This document shows, in pieces, positions 8,329-17,663 of a stretch of 64,000 bases of DNA; position 1 is the first letter of the stretch; every line of letters begins with the position of its first letter. The notes under the pieces were generated by a model that saw only the letters and a program-made list of their open reading frames with translations, was not told where the DNA came from and searched no databases. The DNA comes from Tepidiformaceae bacterium. GTDB lineage: Bacteria > Chloroflexota > Dehalococcoidia > Tepidiformales > Tepidiformaceae. The translations under genes and the position numbers were made by a program. The stretch is from the NCBI GenBank assembly GCA_958295975.1, contig OY282446.1:783289-847288 (forward strand), written 5' to 3'.

Positions 8329-10269
8329 CTATCGCCCGACGGGGACGTTCACCGACCACAGCTCCCCCGCTGCGTCGTACTGGCCAGTGCGGATGCTGGC
8401 GATGGGGTAGTCGGGAAGGGGGAGGACGGTCATGCAGGCGTCGTCGAGGCGCACGCCGTGGCGGGTGAACGAAAACTCACTCCGCGTTCCGGCTTCGGGA
8501 ACGGCATCTCCGGGCGCGGGGACGATATGCGCGAAGAACCGTGGCGCGGTGTCGTTCCGGGAACAGGGATCCCGGGCATAGATCAAGGACTGGTCGACCA
8601 GGTAGACGTCGAAGCGGGAGCGGGCGGCCGGCGGACCGGAGGTGAGCGCCGCGTACCGCGCGGCCGCCTGCACGCGGTTGCCGTCCCCGGCCTCCCGGTT
8701 GACGCGGAGGATGAGGCCGTCATCCGCTTCCAGCACCGTCTCCAGATTCGCGAGGACCCTGAGATCGGCGGCGTCCCAGCGATGGTCCAACTCCTCGCCC
8801 CGGTGGAACCAGACAATGAAGTCGCCGTTCACTCTGGCCACCTTCTCGATCCTGGGCGGAAGCGAGAGATAGCGGCGGAACCCTCCCTTATGGAGGTAGA
8901 CGGGCAGGCGATGGTTGCTGAATACCTGACGGCTGGCGTCGGGAACCAGCTGCCGCAGGACCTGCGAATCCTCCCAGTACGCGCTGCCATAGTCCCAAGG
9001 GTTCGCGTACGGATCGTTGGCACGGCTTATGTCGTCCACGTTCAGTTTCGCGCCGTAGCCAATCCAGAGGGAGAGGGCGAGCGCCAAGGCGAGCGCCAGC
9101 CCGCCCGGCGCCCCCACCCATGGCAAGCGTGGGAGCGGGAGGATGCGACGCGGGAGGAACGGAACCGTTACGGGCGCACGGGCCCGGAGCGCGTCCAGGA
9201 GCAACAGCGGCATGAACAGCAGGGGGATGTAGACGGGCGTCAGGTGACGCTCCTGGACTCCCGACCAGGTGTTCCCCAGGAGCATGGCCACGACGTGCAG
9301 GACGACGAACACGAGCGCGAACCCGCCAAAGACGGCGAAAGGTCGCCAGCTGCCCTGCCACCACCGCTTCCCGATCACGCAGGCGACGGCGCCGATCGCG
9401 AGCACGAGGAGGGCCACCGCCACCCGGCCCCACCAGTCGGAATCGACGAGCGCCGCCCACTTGCCCGCGAGCGCCCACAGATCGAACAGGGACGCCGCCG
9501 GGGAGTAATCGACGCCCCGGCGGTTCACGGTGGCATCGCCGAGGACGAGGACGTTGCGCGCGAGCCAGAGACCGAGCGGGATGAACGCGGGGATGGCGTA
9601 GAGGGCGGCGCGTTTCAGCCGCTCGCCCGGCGTGCGTTCGCGCTGGAGGAGGAGCAGCGCCGCGACGGCGACGAGGACGGCGACGCCCATGTAGCGGGTG
9701 AGGCAGGCGAGCGCCGTGAACACGACCGCCCATGCCAGCGAGGAGCGCCCGCCATCGCGCAGGCAGGCCTCGGCCCGAATCAGGGCGAGCAGGGCGAACA
9801 GGATGAAGAGCGGCTCCGACATGGCCCACGAGGCGATGGAGGTCAGCGGCAGGGCCAGCGCGAGCGCAAGGCAGCCCCAGACGAACAGGAACCGCGAGCG
9901 GATGCGCGTCCGCAGCCAGCATCCGGCGACGAACACGATCAGGCCGAAGGCGATGGCGTTGAGCGGGCCCGCGACGTCGTGGGGATCGGCGACGGAGAAG
10001 CCGCCGGCGGCGAGCAGGACCGGATACAGTGGGGGCCAGAGGTCGTACGGCCGACCATCGGGCAAATCGCCCAGGCCCTCGCCGGCGACAAGGTTGCGGG
10101 CGGCCGCGATGTAGTCGATCGAATCCGGGAGGAGACGGACGCCGTCCGTGGCCCCGCGGGCGAGCACGAGCCCCCCGCCGAGTACGGCGACGGCGATGAG
10201 GAAGAGCAGGCGGGGGTCGCGGGGGAGGCTGGAGGCAAGGCGCGAGCGGAGACCGCCAGGCATGGTCAT
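8329..10269 (-). CDS. GT-C (family 39-like) membrane glycosyltransferase with unusual C-terminal domain
   Basis: 646 residues. The N-terminal 430 residues form about ten membrane segments. An early acidic loop (LPDSIDYIAAARNLV) matches the DxD/ExD position of GT-C enzymes. A soluble stretch follows (WDYGSAYWEDSQVLRQLVPD), with PVYLHKGGFRRYL. The last 100 residues are the same domain that is duplicated at 266-976 and share its RSRFDVYL, RFFAHI and PDYPIASIRTGQYD motifs. The ATG at 10269 overlaps the methyltransferase stop (ATGA); the longer frame upstream is a shadow. It probably transfers a lipid-linked sugar at the outer face of the membrane; donor and acceptor are unknown. Confidence 0.8.
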   Translation of the reverse strand: MTMPGGLRSRLASSLPRDPRLLFLIAVAVLGGGLVLARGATDGVRLLPDSIDYIAAARNLVAGEGLGDLPDGRPYDLWPPLYPVLLAAGGFSVADPHDVAGPLNAIAFGLIVFVAGCWLRTRIRSRFLFVWGCLALALALPLTSIASWAMSEPLFILFALLALIRAEACLRDGGRSSLAWAVVFTALACLTRYMGVAVLVAVAALLLLQRERTPGERLKRAALYAIPAFIPLGLWLARNVLVLGDATVNRRGVDYSPAASLFDLWALAGKWAALVDSDWWGRVAVALLVLAIGAVACVIGKRWWQGSWRPFAVFGGFALVFVVLHVVAMLLGNTWSGVQERHLTPVYIPLLFMPLLLLDALRARAPVTVPFLPRRILPLPRLPWVGAPGGLALALALALSLWIGYGAKLNVDDISRANDPYANPWDYGSAYWEDSQVLRQLVPDASRQVFSNHRLPVYLHKGGFRRYLSLPPRIEKVARVNGDFIVWFHRGEELDHRWDAADLRVLANLETVLEADDGLILRVNREAGDGNRVQAAARYAALTSGPPAARSRFDVYLVDQSLIYARDPCSRNDTAPRFFAHIVPAPGDAVPEAGTRSEFSFTRHGVRLDDACMTVLPLPDYPIASIRTGQYDAAGELWSVNVPVGR

Positions 10270-11150
10270 GTCAGGGCGCCGTTGACCGGAAGCGGCTCGC
10301 GGAACTCCACGCCCGGCTCGCCCGCGAAGCGCGTCTGCATGGCCGCGAACGCCTCCTCCGAATGGTCGGCCAGCACGAAGCGGCGGCCCAGCGCCAGCGC
10401 CGCCGCGCCCGTCGTGCCGCTGCCCGCCGTGAAGTCCGCCACCAGCCCGCCGCGCGGCGAGGAGGCGGCCACGATGCGCCGCAGCACGCCCAGCGGCTTC
10501 TGCGTCGGGTAGCCCAGCTTCTCCTTGCCCGTGGGGCTGACGATGGTGTGCCACCAGGTGTCCGTGGGCAGCTTGCCGCGCGCCGCCTTCTCCGGCCCCG
10601 CCAGCCCGGGGGCCATGTAGGGGATGCGCTCGACCTCGTCCGCGTTGAAGAGGTGTCGGCCGGGCTCCTTCGCGTAGAAGAGGATGGTGTCGTGCTTGGC
10701 GGGCCAGCGGTCTCGCGGACGCCCGCCGTAGTCGTAGGCCCAGACGATCTCGTTGAGGAAACACTCGCGCCCGAACACGCCGTCCAGCAGCAGCTTGGCG
10801 TAGTGGACCTCGCGGTAGTCGAGGTGCAGGTAGAGGGAGCCGCTCGGCTTTAGCAGCCGCCACGCCTCCGTGAGGAACGGTTCGAGGAAGGCCAGGTAGT
10901 CGTCGAAGGCGTCGTCGAAGGAGCGCGCGCCGAGGCGCACGGTCTCGTAGCGCCTGCCGCCGAAGCCCGTGCGGTCGCCCGCGCCCGGTGCCGCGCGCGT
11001 CGTGCGCAGGCGCTCGCGGCGCTGCCGCCTGCCCGTGTTGAAGGGCGGATCGAGGTAGACGAGGTCGACCGATTCGTCCGCCAACGAGCGCGCCACGCCG
11101 ACGCCGTCGGCGCAGTGCACGACGCCGCGCGGAAGGGCGGGCGCGGTCAC
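10266..11150 (-). CDS. Site-specific DNA methyltransferase, DPPF-type (beta-class order)
   Basis: About 294 residues from the GTG at 11150. DPPFNTG (catalytic motif IV) begins at residue 34, and the SAM-binding VADFTAGSGTTGAAALALGRR lies near the C-terminus, with GYPTQKPLGVLRRIV before it. This order is that of beta-class N6-adenine or N4-cytosine methyltransferases. The frame continues upstream to 11276, but that part overlaps a convincing small membrane gene, so I prefer the GTG. No restriction gene is adjacent, which suggests an orphan regulatory methylase or one half of a decayed system. Confidence 0.87.
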   Translation of the reverse strand: MTAPALPRGVVHCADGVGVARSLADESVDLVYLDPPFNTGRRQRRERLRTTRAAPGAGDRTGFGGRRYETVRLGARSFDDAFDDYLAFLEPFLTEAWRLLKPSGSLYLHLDYREVHYAKLLLDGVFGRECFLNEIVWAYDYGGRPRDRWPAKHDTILFYAKEPGRHLFNADEVERIPYMAPGLAGPEKAARGKLPTDTWWHTIVSPTGKEKLGYPTQKPLGVLRRIVAASSPRGGLVADFTAGSGTTGAAALALGRRFVLADHSEEAFAAMQTRFAGEPGVEFREPLPVNGALT

Positions 11151-11158
11151 GGCTCGCG

Positions 11159-11296
11159 CTACAGCTCGTCGATGGCGGCGTTGATGGCGACGGCGAGCAT
11201 GAAGCCCGTCACGGCCAGCCAGAGGGCGAGCGCCGCGATCTCGCTCCAGCTGAGGCGTCCCGCCGTCGCGTTCCACGCCCGTCGCAGCACGTTCAT
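11159..11296 (-). CDS. Small single-pass membrane protein, 45 aa
   Basis: A short frame starting at the ATG at 11296: basic N-terminus (MNVLRRAWNATAGRLSW), then one membrane helix from about residue 20 to 40, ending IDEL-stop. It ends 8 bases before the methyltransferase GTG, so the two are likely co-transcribed. No family is recognised. The positive-inside start and clean helix support a real gene. Confidence 0.5.
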   Translation of the reverse strand: MNVLRRAWNATAGRLSWSEIAALALWLAVTGFMLAVAINAAIDEL

Positions 11297-11335
11297 GGGG
11301 CCATTGTAGCGAAGGCGGGCGGCGGGCGGCATCCG

Positions 11336-11719
11336 TCAGCCCGCCCCGCGTTCGAGCGTGGCGCGAACCGCCGCCTTGAAGCCGGGCTTCGTGAGGTGCG
11401 AGGCGAGCGCGCCATTCTGCGCCCGGCGGAGGAGTTCGACGCTGACCGGCTCACGCATGGAGAGCGTTCGCCGTTCCCGGTCCGCGTCGAGCGGCTGCGT
11501 GAGGCCGAGAGTCGACTTGCGGTAGTGGATGCACGACGCCCGCCGCACGAAGGGATGCTCGCCCGGCTGCACGACGATGCAGTGGTCGCCGCACCTGCTT
11601 GAGTGTCCGTGCGTCGTCAGGTTCACGAGCGCGATCCGTCCCCGTTCGTTGGGGAAACTGAGCACGATCCAGAGGTGGTTCCCCAAGTCGTAGCCGATGA
11701 ACGTCTCGCCGGGGATCAT
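11336..11719 (-). CDS. Putative toxin partner of a Panacea-type antitoxin
   Basis: 127 residues from the ATG at 11719, which overlaps the antitoxin stop by 4 bases (ATGA). The N-terminal half, with HLWIVLSFPNERGRIALVNL and then GEHPFVRRASCIHY, looks like a small beta-barrel resembling PemK/MazF or Kid-type toxins. The C-terminal 40 residues are helical and end in a basic stretch. I cannot assign a named toxin family. The toxin role rests mostly on its tight coupling to the SocA/Panacea antitoxin gene. Confidence 0.6.
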   Translation of the reverse strand: MIPGETFIGYDLGNHLWIVLSFPNERGRIALVNLTTHGHSSRCGDHCIVVQPGEHPFVRRASCIHYRKSTLGLTQPLDADRERRTLSMREPVSVELLRRAQNGALASHLTKPGFKAAVRATLERGAG

Positions 11720-12270
11720 CCGGTGGCGGCGTACTTCGTGCGGAGCCAGTACAGATCGGCGACGTCGGACTCGACTGCCGCGATGGCATCCTCCGTGAAC
11801 CCTGCGTCCCGGAGGATGACGCGCGGGTCGATGTCGACCGAGGACCCATCGGGATCGGTCCATTCGGGCAGCGTGTGCGTGTAGTCGACCAGCGCCCAGC
11901 GGTCCAGCGCGCCGAACTCGTCGAGCACCGCATCGAGCGTGTCGCGATCGTAGTCGGAGAGATGGCACTCGTCGGGCGGGCCAATGGCCATCACGCAATA
12001 GTTGAGCGGCTGCGAGACGCAGGCGCTCCAGGGCGAATCCGCGTCGCGGCTCTCCCACGTCATCAGGTCGAGGACGCGGCTCAGGACGGGACCGTGCGGC
12101 ATGGCCACGAACCGGTCCCCCGTGATCGGGTACTCCGTCTCAATGAAGGCCCGCCGGTCGGCCAGGTAGAGCAGCTTGATCAGCTTGATGTACGGCATCG
12201 GCCCGCCGTGGCGGCGCAGGAGATGCGCCGCCGCCTGCGCCGCCGCCCGCTCGTCGAACGTGAACTGCAT
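11716..12270 (-). CDS. Panacea (SocA/DUF4065) domain antitoxin
   Basis: 184 residues. It begins MQFTFDERAAAQAAAHLLRR, then IKLIKLLYLADRRAF, TGDRFVAMPHGPVLSRVLDLM, which is the signature of the SocA-like antitoxin domain. Panacea domains neutralise many unrelated toxins in operons of this shape. I chose the ATG at 12270 over one at 12285 because GGGAG lies 7 bases before it. The longer start has no ribosome site and adds only five residues. Confidence 0.85.
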   Translation of the reverse strand: MQFTFDERAAAQAAAHLLRRHGGPMPYIKLIKLLYLADRRAFIETEYPITGDRFVAMPHGPVLSRVLDLMTWESRDADSPWSACVSQPLNYCVMAIGPPDECHLSDYDRDTLDAVLDEFGALDRWALVDYTHTLPEWTDPDGSSVDIDPRVILRDAGFTEDAIAAVESDVADLYWLRTKYAATG

Positions 12271-12307
12271 AGCGAGACTCCCCATACACAGGGTACGCCG
12301 CGGGCGG

Positions 12308-14536
12308 CTAGCCCGCGACGCCGGGGGGGATGGCGCCGTCGGCGGGACGGGGCGGGGCCACGCTCACCTCCAGCAGCTCGGCGATGTCGAAGGCGCGGAT
12401 GGAGCGCGCCTCCTCGTCCGGCTGCACCGCGGGAATGCCGTCCTCGAACATCTGGATGCAGAAGGGGCAGGCCGTGGCCACCACGTCCGCGCCCGTGTTG
12501 GCCGCCTCCGCCGTACGCAGGTGGTTGACGCGCGTGCCCTCTTCCTCCAGCCACATGTTGCCGCCGCCCGCGCCGCAGCAGAGGCCCCGCTCGCGGCTGC
12601 GCGGCATCTCCACCAGGCGCGCGCCGGGGATGCTCTCCAGCACCTCGCGGGGCGCGTCGAGCACGCCGTTGCCGCGGCCCAGGTAGCAGGAGTCGTGGTA
12701 GGTGATGGTCTGGCCCTCGGCCAGCGCCTTCGGCTTGAGCTTGCCCCGCGCCAGCAGCAGCTGCAGGAACTCGGCGTGGTGCGTGACTTCCCAATGGCCG
12801 TCGAAGTCGGGGTACTCGTTCTTGAAGGTGTTGAAGCAGTGGGGGCAGGCGGTGATCACGCGGCGCACGCCCAGCTCGTTCATGGATGCCGCGTTGGACT
12901 CCGCCAGCGTGGCGTAGAGGAACTCGCCGCCGAGGCGGCGCGCGGGGTCGCCCGTGCAGGTCTCCTGCTGGCCCAGCACGCCGAAGCTCACCTCCGCCTC
13001 CAGCAGCAGGCGCACGACGGCCTTGGTGATGGGCAGGTTGCGCTCCACCAGCGCCCCCGAACAGCCCACCCAGTAGAGGTATTCCTGGGAGCCGTCGAAG
13101 ATGGGCACGTCCACGCCCTCGGCGCGCAACTGCTCCATCCAGCTCTCGCGCGTGAGCTGCGTGCCGCGCCAGGGATGGCCGCGCTGCTCGATGTTCTGCA
13201 GCGTCTCCTGCGCCGTGCCGGGGATGCGCGCCTGCTCCATCACGAGGTAGCGGCGCATGTCCACGATGGAGGGCACGTGCTCGATCATGACGGGGCACTC
13301 CTGCACGCAGGCCATGCAGGTGCGGCAGGCCCAGAGCGACTCGTCCTTCACGTAGCCGCCCACCAGCTCGCCGCCGGGCGCTTCCGCCGGTTCCTTGCCC
13401 GCGATGAGCAGCGGCCCGGCGTGGTTCATGTAGGCCTTCATGTCCTGGATGATGGCCATGGGCGAGAGGGGCTGGCCCGCCGTCCAGGCCGGGCAGACCT
13501 CCGTGCAGCGCCCGCAGCGCACGCAGGTGTCGGCGTCGAACAGCTGCTTCCAGGAGAAGTCGCGCAGCGTGCCCGCGCCCAGGCTGCGGCCCTCCTCGAT
13601 GAGCTGCTCGAAGTCGCCCATGGGCGCGAGGTAGGCGGGCACGGCGGGGCGCTTGAGGAAGGCGTTGACGGGGGCGAGCACGATGTGCCGGAACTTGGTG
13701 AGCGCCAGCAGGCCGAGCAGGGTGAAGGCCCCGACCACGTGGATCCACCAGAAGACCCGGTGCGCGGTGAGCAGGGCGCTCTCGCCCGCGCCGCTCACGA
13801 TTTTGGCCACGACCCAGCCCGCGGGCGACCACCACGACCAGCTCTCGTGGCCGCGCGGAATCTCGTCGCCGCCGATGCGCAGGCCCTCCACGAGGAAGCC
13901 GCTGAAGAGCACGAAGCCGAGCAGCCCCACGACGATGGCGTCCTCCGCCCCGCGACGGTCCCAGGTGAGCTTGGCGGGGGCGGGCCCGAAGCGCCGGAAG
14001 AGGGCCATGGCGACGCCCGCCAGCCCGATCAGCCCGAAGACGTCGCCCACGAGGCTGTAGCCGAGGTAGACGCCGCCCTCGAGGAAGGCGTGTTCGCCGC
14101 CCACCTGGAAGATAAGGGGGAAGTAGTCGTCGATGGCGAGCGCGATGGTCACCAGCGTGAGCACGGCGAAGCTGGAGTAGATGCACCAGTGCATGACGCC
14201 CGCGTAGCGGTCGTTCTTCACGCGGCTGGTGCCCGCGCCCATGGTGAGGGCGTTCGTGAGCCGCGCGCCGAGGTCGCCGGAGAGGTTCGCGCCCTTGCCC
14301 AGCCGCCAGATGCGCGCGCGCTGCAGGAAGGCCCCGGCGATGACGGCCACGGAGAGGCCGAAGAGGAAGTACATCACGGCGAAGCCGCGGATGTTGAAGA
14401 AGACCTCGCGCTGGGCCCCCTCCATGCGCGCCGTCTCCAGCGCGCCGATGGCGGCGATGATGGCGACGGGCACGGCCACGCCCGCGAGGCTGACGTTGAA
14501 GCGCGCGCCCCTGCGGCGTTCGCGCGCGGCGCTCAT
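12308..14536 (-). CDS. FadF-like (Fe-S)-binding membrane oxidoreductase (putative ETF:menaquinone oxidoreductase)
   Basis: 742 residues. About six N-terminal membrane helices form a NarI-like cytochrome b region with several His. Two [4Fe-4S] motifs follow, [14 protein letters not shown] and [13 protein letters not shown]. The C-terminal half has repeated CCG-type cysteine motifs ([33 protein letters not shown]) seen in HdrD/GlpC-like proteins. The family passes electrons from electron-transfer flavoprotein to menaquinone during acyl-CoA oxidation. Its ATG overlaps the acyl-CoA ligase stop by 4 bases, which fits a beta-oxidation role. Confidence 0.82.
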   Translation of the reverse strand: MSAARERRRGARFNVSLAGVAVPVAIIAAIGALETARMEGAQREVFFNIRGFAVMYFLFGLSVAVIAGAFLQRARIWRLGKGANLSGDLGARLTNALTMGAGTSRVKNDRYAGVMHWCIYSSFAVLTLVTIALAIDDYFPLIFQVGGEHAFLEGGVYLGYSLVGDVFGLIGLAGVAMALFRRFGPAPAKLTWDRRGAEDAIVVGLLGFVLFSGFLVEGLRIGGDEIPRGHESWSWWSPAGWVVAKIVSGAGESALLTAHRVFWWIHVVGAFTLLGLLALTKFRHIVLAPVNAFLKRPAVPAYLAPMGDFEQLIEEGRSLGAGTLRDFSWKQLFDADTCVRCGRCTEVCPAWTAGQPLSPMAIIQDMKAYMNHAGPLLIAGKEPAEAPGGELVGGYVKDESLWACRTCMACVQECPVMIEHVPSIVDMRRYLVMEQARIPGTAQETLQNIEQRGHPWRGTQLTRESWMEQLRAEGVDVPIFDGSQEYLYWVGCSGALVERNLPITKAVVRLLLEAEVSFGVLGQQETCTGDPARRLGGEFLYATLAESNAASMNELGVRRVITACPHCFNTFKNEYPDFDGHWEVTHHAEFLQLLLARGKLKPKALAEGQTITYHDSCYLGRGNGVLDAPREVLESIPGARLVEMPRSRERGLCCGAGGGNMWLEEEGTRVNHLRTAEAANTGADVVATACPFCIQMFEDGIPAVQPDEEARSIRAFDIAELLEVSVAPPRPADGAIPPGVAG

Positions 14537-16107
14537 GCGAGGTCGTTCGCGGGCGCGCCGAAGCGCTCGCGCAGGTCGGTCTTGAGCACCTTGCCCATGG
14601 CGTTGCGGGGCAGCTCGTCGACGATGGCGATGTACTGCGGGGCCTTGAAGGAGGCGATGCGGCGCCTGCACCAGTCGTTCACGCCCTGGGGCGTGAGCGC
14701 GGCCCCGGGGCGGGGCACGAGCACGGCCTTCACCACCTCCCCCCACTCCACGTCGGGCACGCCGATGACGGCGGCCTCCTCGATGTCCGCGTGGCCCTCG
14801 AGGCAGTTCTCCACCTCGCCGGGCGAGATGTTCTCGCCTCCGCGGATGATGATGTCCTTCTTGCGCCCCGTGATGAAGAGGTAGCCGCCCTCGTCCACGC
14901 GGCCCACGTCGCCGGTGTGCAGCCAGCCGTCGATGATGGCCGAGCTGGTGGCGTCCTCCTGCCCGTAGTAGCCCTTCATGACGCGGTCGGAGCGCACGCA
15001 GATCTCGCCCTCCGCGCCCGCGGGCAGGAGGGCGTTGCGCTCGTCCATGATGCCGATCTCCACGTCGTCCATGGGCCGCCCGACGGAGCGCAGGCGCGCC
15101 TCGCGCAGCTCCGTGTCCACGCTCAGGTCGTGGTCGTCGGGAGCGAGGTAGGTGAGCGTGGAGGTCGATTCCGTCTGCCCGTAGGCGTTCATCAGGCCCA
15201 CGCCGCGCGGGGGGAAGACGTCGCAGGCGCGGCGCACCACCTCGTAGGGCATGGGGGCCGCGCCGTAGGTGATGAGCTGCAGCGTGGAGAGGTCCGTCGC
15301 CTCCAGATCGGGGTGCTCCATGAGGCGCTTGAGCATGGTGGGCACCACCATGGAGTGGGTGGCGCCCTCCCCGCCCACCGCCCCGAGCCAGCCCTCGGGG
15401 GTGAACTGGGGCAGGATCAGCAGCGTGCGCCCGCCCCAGATGGAGGAGAGCATGGCCGTGGCCCCGGCGATGTGGAAGAAGGGCACGGAGACGAGCGTCT
15501 TGTCGTGCACCTCCGGGTCGGCCGGGTTCATGGTGTTGGTCACGTAGGCGGTCATGTCGAGGTAGGTGACCATCACGCCCTTGGGCTGGGCCGTGGTGCC
15601 GCTGGTGAAGATGAGCACCGTGGGCTGGTCGTCGTCCACCTCCGTCCAGATCTCCTCCTCCGCGGCGTCCGCCATGAGCGCCGCGAAATCGAGGAAGCCG
15701 TCCGCCGCGCCGTCGTAGCAGACGAAGGCGCGCGTGCGCTCCAGCGCGGGGCGGATGCGGCCCACCAGCTCGAGGTAGCGCTCCGAGGCCAGCAGCACGC
15801 TCGCCCCGCTGGCGTTGAGCATGTAGACGAGCTCCTCGTCCTTCGAGCGGTAGTTGAGGGGCGCCAGCGTCGCGCCCAGCATGGCGCAGGCGTAGTAGGT
15901 GAGCACGAAGTCGGCGCTGTTCTGGGAGACGACGGCGGCCATGCCCCCGCGCTCCAGGCCGAGGCCGCGCAGGGCGTTGGCCAGCCGCGTGACGCGCGCC
16001 AGCGTCTCGCCGTAGCTGAGACGGCGGCCATGCCCGCCCACCTCCGCCAGGGCCTCGCGTTCGGGCACGATGGCGGCGGCGATCTGAAGGAACTCGATGG
16101 TGTTCAT
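14533..16107 (-). CDS. AMP-binding acyl-CoA/fatty-acid--CoA ligase
   Basis: 524 residues of the ANL superfamily. The P-loop-like motif is [19 protein letters not shown]; the A5 motif is [12 protein letters not shown]; the hinge region is [25 protein letters not shown]; and the catalytic Lys lies in [18 protein letters not shown]. It activates a carboxylic acid to its acyl-AMP and then the CoA thioester. Chain length or ring preference cannot be read from sequence. It sits between the FadF-like gene and an enoyl-CoA hydratase gene. Confidence 0.92.
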   Translation of the reverse strand: MNTIEFLQIAAAIVPEREALAEVGGHGRRLSYGETLARVTRLANALRGLGLERGGMAAVVSQNSADFVLTYYACAMLGATLAPLNYRSKDEELVYMLNASGASVLLASERYLELVGRIRPALERTRAFVCYDGAADGFLDFAALMADAAEEEIWTEVDDDQPTVLIFTSGTTAQPKGVMVTYLDMTAYVTNTMNPADPEVHDKTLVSVPFFHIAGATAMLSSIWGGRTLLILPQFTPEGWLGAVGGEGATHSMVVPTMLKRLMEHPDLEATDLSTLQLITYGAAPMPYEVVRRACDVFPPRGVGLMNAYGQTESTSTLTYLAPDDHDLSVDTELREARLRSVGRPMDDVEIGIMDERNALLPAGAEGEICVRSDRVMKGYYGQEDATSSAIIDGWLHTGDVGRVDEGGYLFITGRKKDIIIRGGENISPGEVENCLEGHADIEEAAVIGVPDVEWGEVVKAVLVPRPGAALTPQGVNDWCRRRIASFKAPQYIAIVDELPRNAMGKVLKTDLRERFGAPANDLA

Positions 16108-16149
16108 GCGCCCCCCGGGAGCGTTCGCGTGGTTCGACGCGCCGCGATT

Positions 16150-16827
16150 CTACCGATGGCCCGCGCGCGGCGCGAATTCGGCCCCCGCCGCGCGCGCCCG
16201 TCGCGACGCCATGGCCGCCGCCGGATCGGCGAGCGCGCGCGCCAGCGCCTCCTCCAGCGCCGCGTCCAGCCCCCCCGCGGGCGCGACGGCGTCGACCAGC
16301 CCCCAGCGCAGCGCCTCCGCCGCGCCGACCGGCTCGCCCGTGAGGATGAGGTCGGCGGCGGCCCCCGGCGGGATCAGGCGCGGCAGCGTCTGCGTGCCCC
16401 CCGCGCTGGGGATGTAGCCCAGCGTCACCTCCGGCAGGGCGAAGCGCGTCCCCGCCTCCGCCACGCGCAGGTCGCAGCAGAGGGGCAGCTCCAGCCCCGC
16501 GCCGAAGCAGTGGCCGTGCATGCGAGCCAGCAGGGGCAGGTCGAGCGAGAGCAGCAGCCCCCACAGGTCGCGTTCGTGGCGGGCGCGACGCGCGGACAGG
16601 AGGTCGGGCGCGGTGCCGAACTCGGAGATGTCGGCCCCCGCGCTGAAGGAGCGCCCCGCGCCGCGGAAGACGACGGCGCGCGCGTCGGGGTGGTCGCGGC
16701 AGGCGCGCAGGTACTCCCACAGCAGGTCGCGCATGGCGAGGTTGACGGCGTTGAGCCGTGCGGGGCGGTTGAGCGTGATCGTGGCCACGCCGCGCCCGTC
16801 GATCGCGAACAGCACCGGCTCCGTCAT
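16150..16827 (-). CDS. Enoyl-CoA hydratase/isomerase (crotonase) family
   Basis: 225 residues, shorter than the usual 255-260 because the C-terminal helices are abbreviated. The oxyanion-hole strand ([17 protein letters not shown]) and [20 protein letters not shown] are present. Both acidic positions of hydratases (GLE and PEVTLGY) are kept, so it is probably active. It overlaps the stop of the PLD gene by 4 bases but belongs functionally with the ligase and FadF-like genes downstream. Confidence 0.85.
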   Translation of the reverse strand: MTEPVLFAIDGRGVATITLNRPARLNAVNLAMRDLLWEYLRACRDHPDARAVVFRGAGRSFSAGADISEFGTAPDLLSARRARHERDLWGLLLSLDLPLLARMHGHCFGAGLELPLCCDLRVAEAGTRFALPEVTLGYIPSAGGTQTLPRLIPPGAAADLILTGEPVGAAEALRWGLVDAVAPAGGLDAALEEALARALADPAAAMASRRARAAGAEFAPRAGHR

Positions 16828-17663
16828 GGCCCGCCCGCCCCGTCGCCGAGAAACGCGGTCGTCCAGTTCCGGATGGTCTCACGGCGGTGGTTGGCCTCGC
16901 CCTTGTCGCAGCCCCACTCCGCGGCAAGCCGATCCCACGCCTCGTCCTTCTCCATGCCCTCCGTCCGGCGCACATCGTCCACGATGCTTGATCCCAGCAG
17001 CTGCGCGCTCACCCAGTTGTCGAACGCCGGGCGCTTCAAGCCGGACGGAGGCGCCAGCTGGTCCAGGTCCGTCTGCGCCAGCCGTTGCTCGTCGGCGGAC
17101 GGGATTCGGCCCAGGTGCCCGTTGTAGGCGAGCCAGACATGTTCGGGATCGCGGGTAGCGGGCCGCCAGTCGAGCGGCTCCGGCGCTTTCACCGCGGGCC
17201 CCGATGGAGGCGGGATGCGGGTAATGGCCGCCCACTGCTCGAATTCGGCGTCGCGTATGGGGTGCGAACCCGCGATCAGTTCCCGCTCGAACGACACGGC
17301 ATCGAAGCCGGGATCGGGCTCGCAAAGGATTTCGAGGTTCGCGGACGCCGCGTACCCCATACCGTGGGCCGTGAGGTTGGCGGAACCGACCAGCACGCGC
17401 TGGCCGCAGCGGTAGTACTTGGCGTGAAGGTGCGGATGCAGGCGGAACGCGCCGCCCCGGTCGAGCACGAGCGTCCGGCACTCCGCATCCGAAGCGCCGA
17501 ACAGCATGTCGCGGGCCGTCCAGCGCGTGATGCAGGTGAGCGCGGCATCGGGGGGAAGCAGCGCGAGCAGGCGCTCCAGCGCGTCGGCCTTGATGTAGGG
17601 AGCGGCGATCACCGCCTCGTCCGCCGAGCGGCAGGCGTCAGTCAACGCATCCCACGGGATCAC
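16824..17663 (-). CDS. Phospholipase D-like (HKD) nuclease-family protein
   Basis: 279 residues. A single HKD motif, H80-A-K82 followed by GSANLT at 93-98, lies in the N-terminal half. One copy per chain means it would act as a dimer, like the PLD-family restriction endonucleases. The C-terminal part ([23 protein letters not shown]) looks helical and may bind a partner or DNA. The ATG overlaps the stop of the GHKL ATPase gene by 4 bases, making it the last gene of the ATPase-helicase cluster. Nuclease activity on nucleic acid, rather than lipid, is inferred from context. Confidence 0.8.
   Translation of the reverse strand: MIPWDALTDACRSADEAVIAAPYIKADALERLLALLPPDAALTCITRWTARDMLFGASDAECRTLVLDRGGAFRLHPHLHAKYYRCGQRVLVGSANLTAHGMGYAASANLEILCEPDPGFDAVSFERELIAGSHPIRDAEFEQWAAITRIPPPSGPAVKAPEPLDWRPATRDPEHVWLAYNGHLGRIPSADEQRLAQTDLDQLAPPSGLKRPAFDNWVSAQLLGSSIVDDVRRTEGMEKDEAWDRLAAEWGCDKGEANHRRETIRNWTTAFLGDGAGGP

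Noticed and set aside
12308-16975. A single 1555-residue protein
   Set aside because: Only 12308-14536 is protein-like in that frame; the rest is the antisense-like shadow of the acyl-CoA ligase and crotonase genes, which read in other frames.
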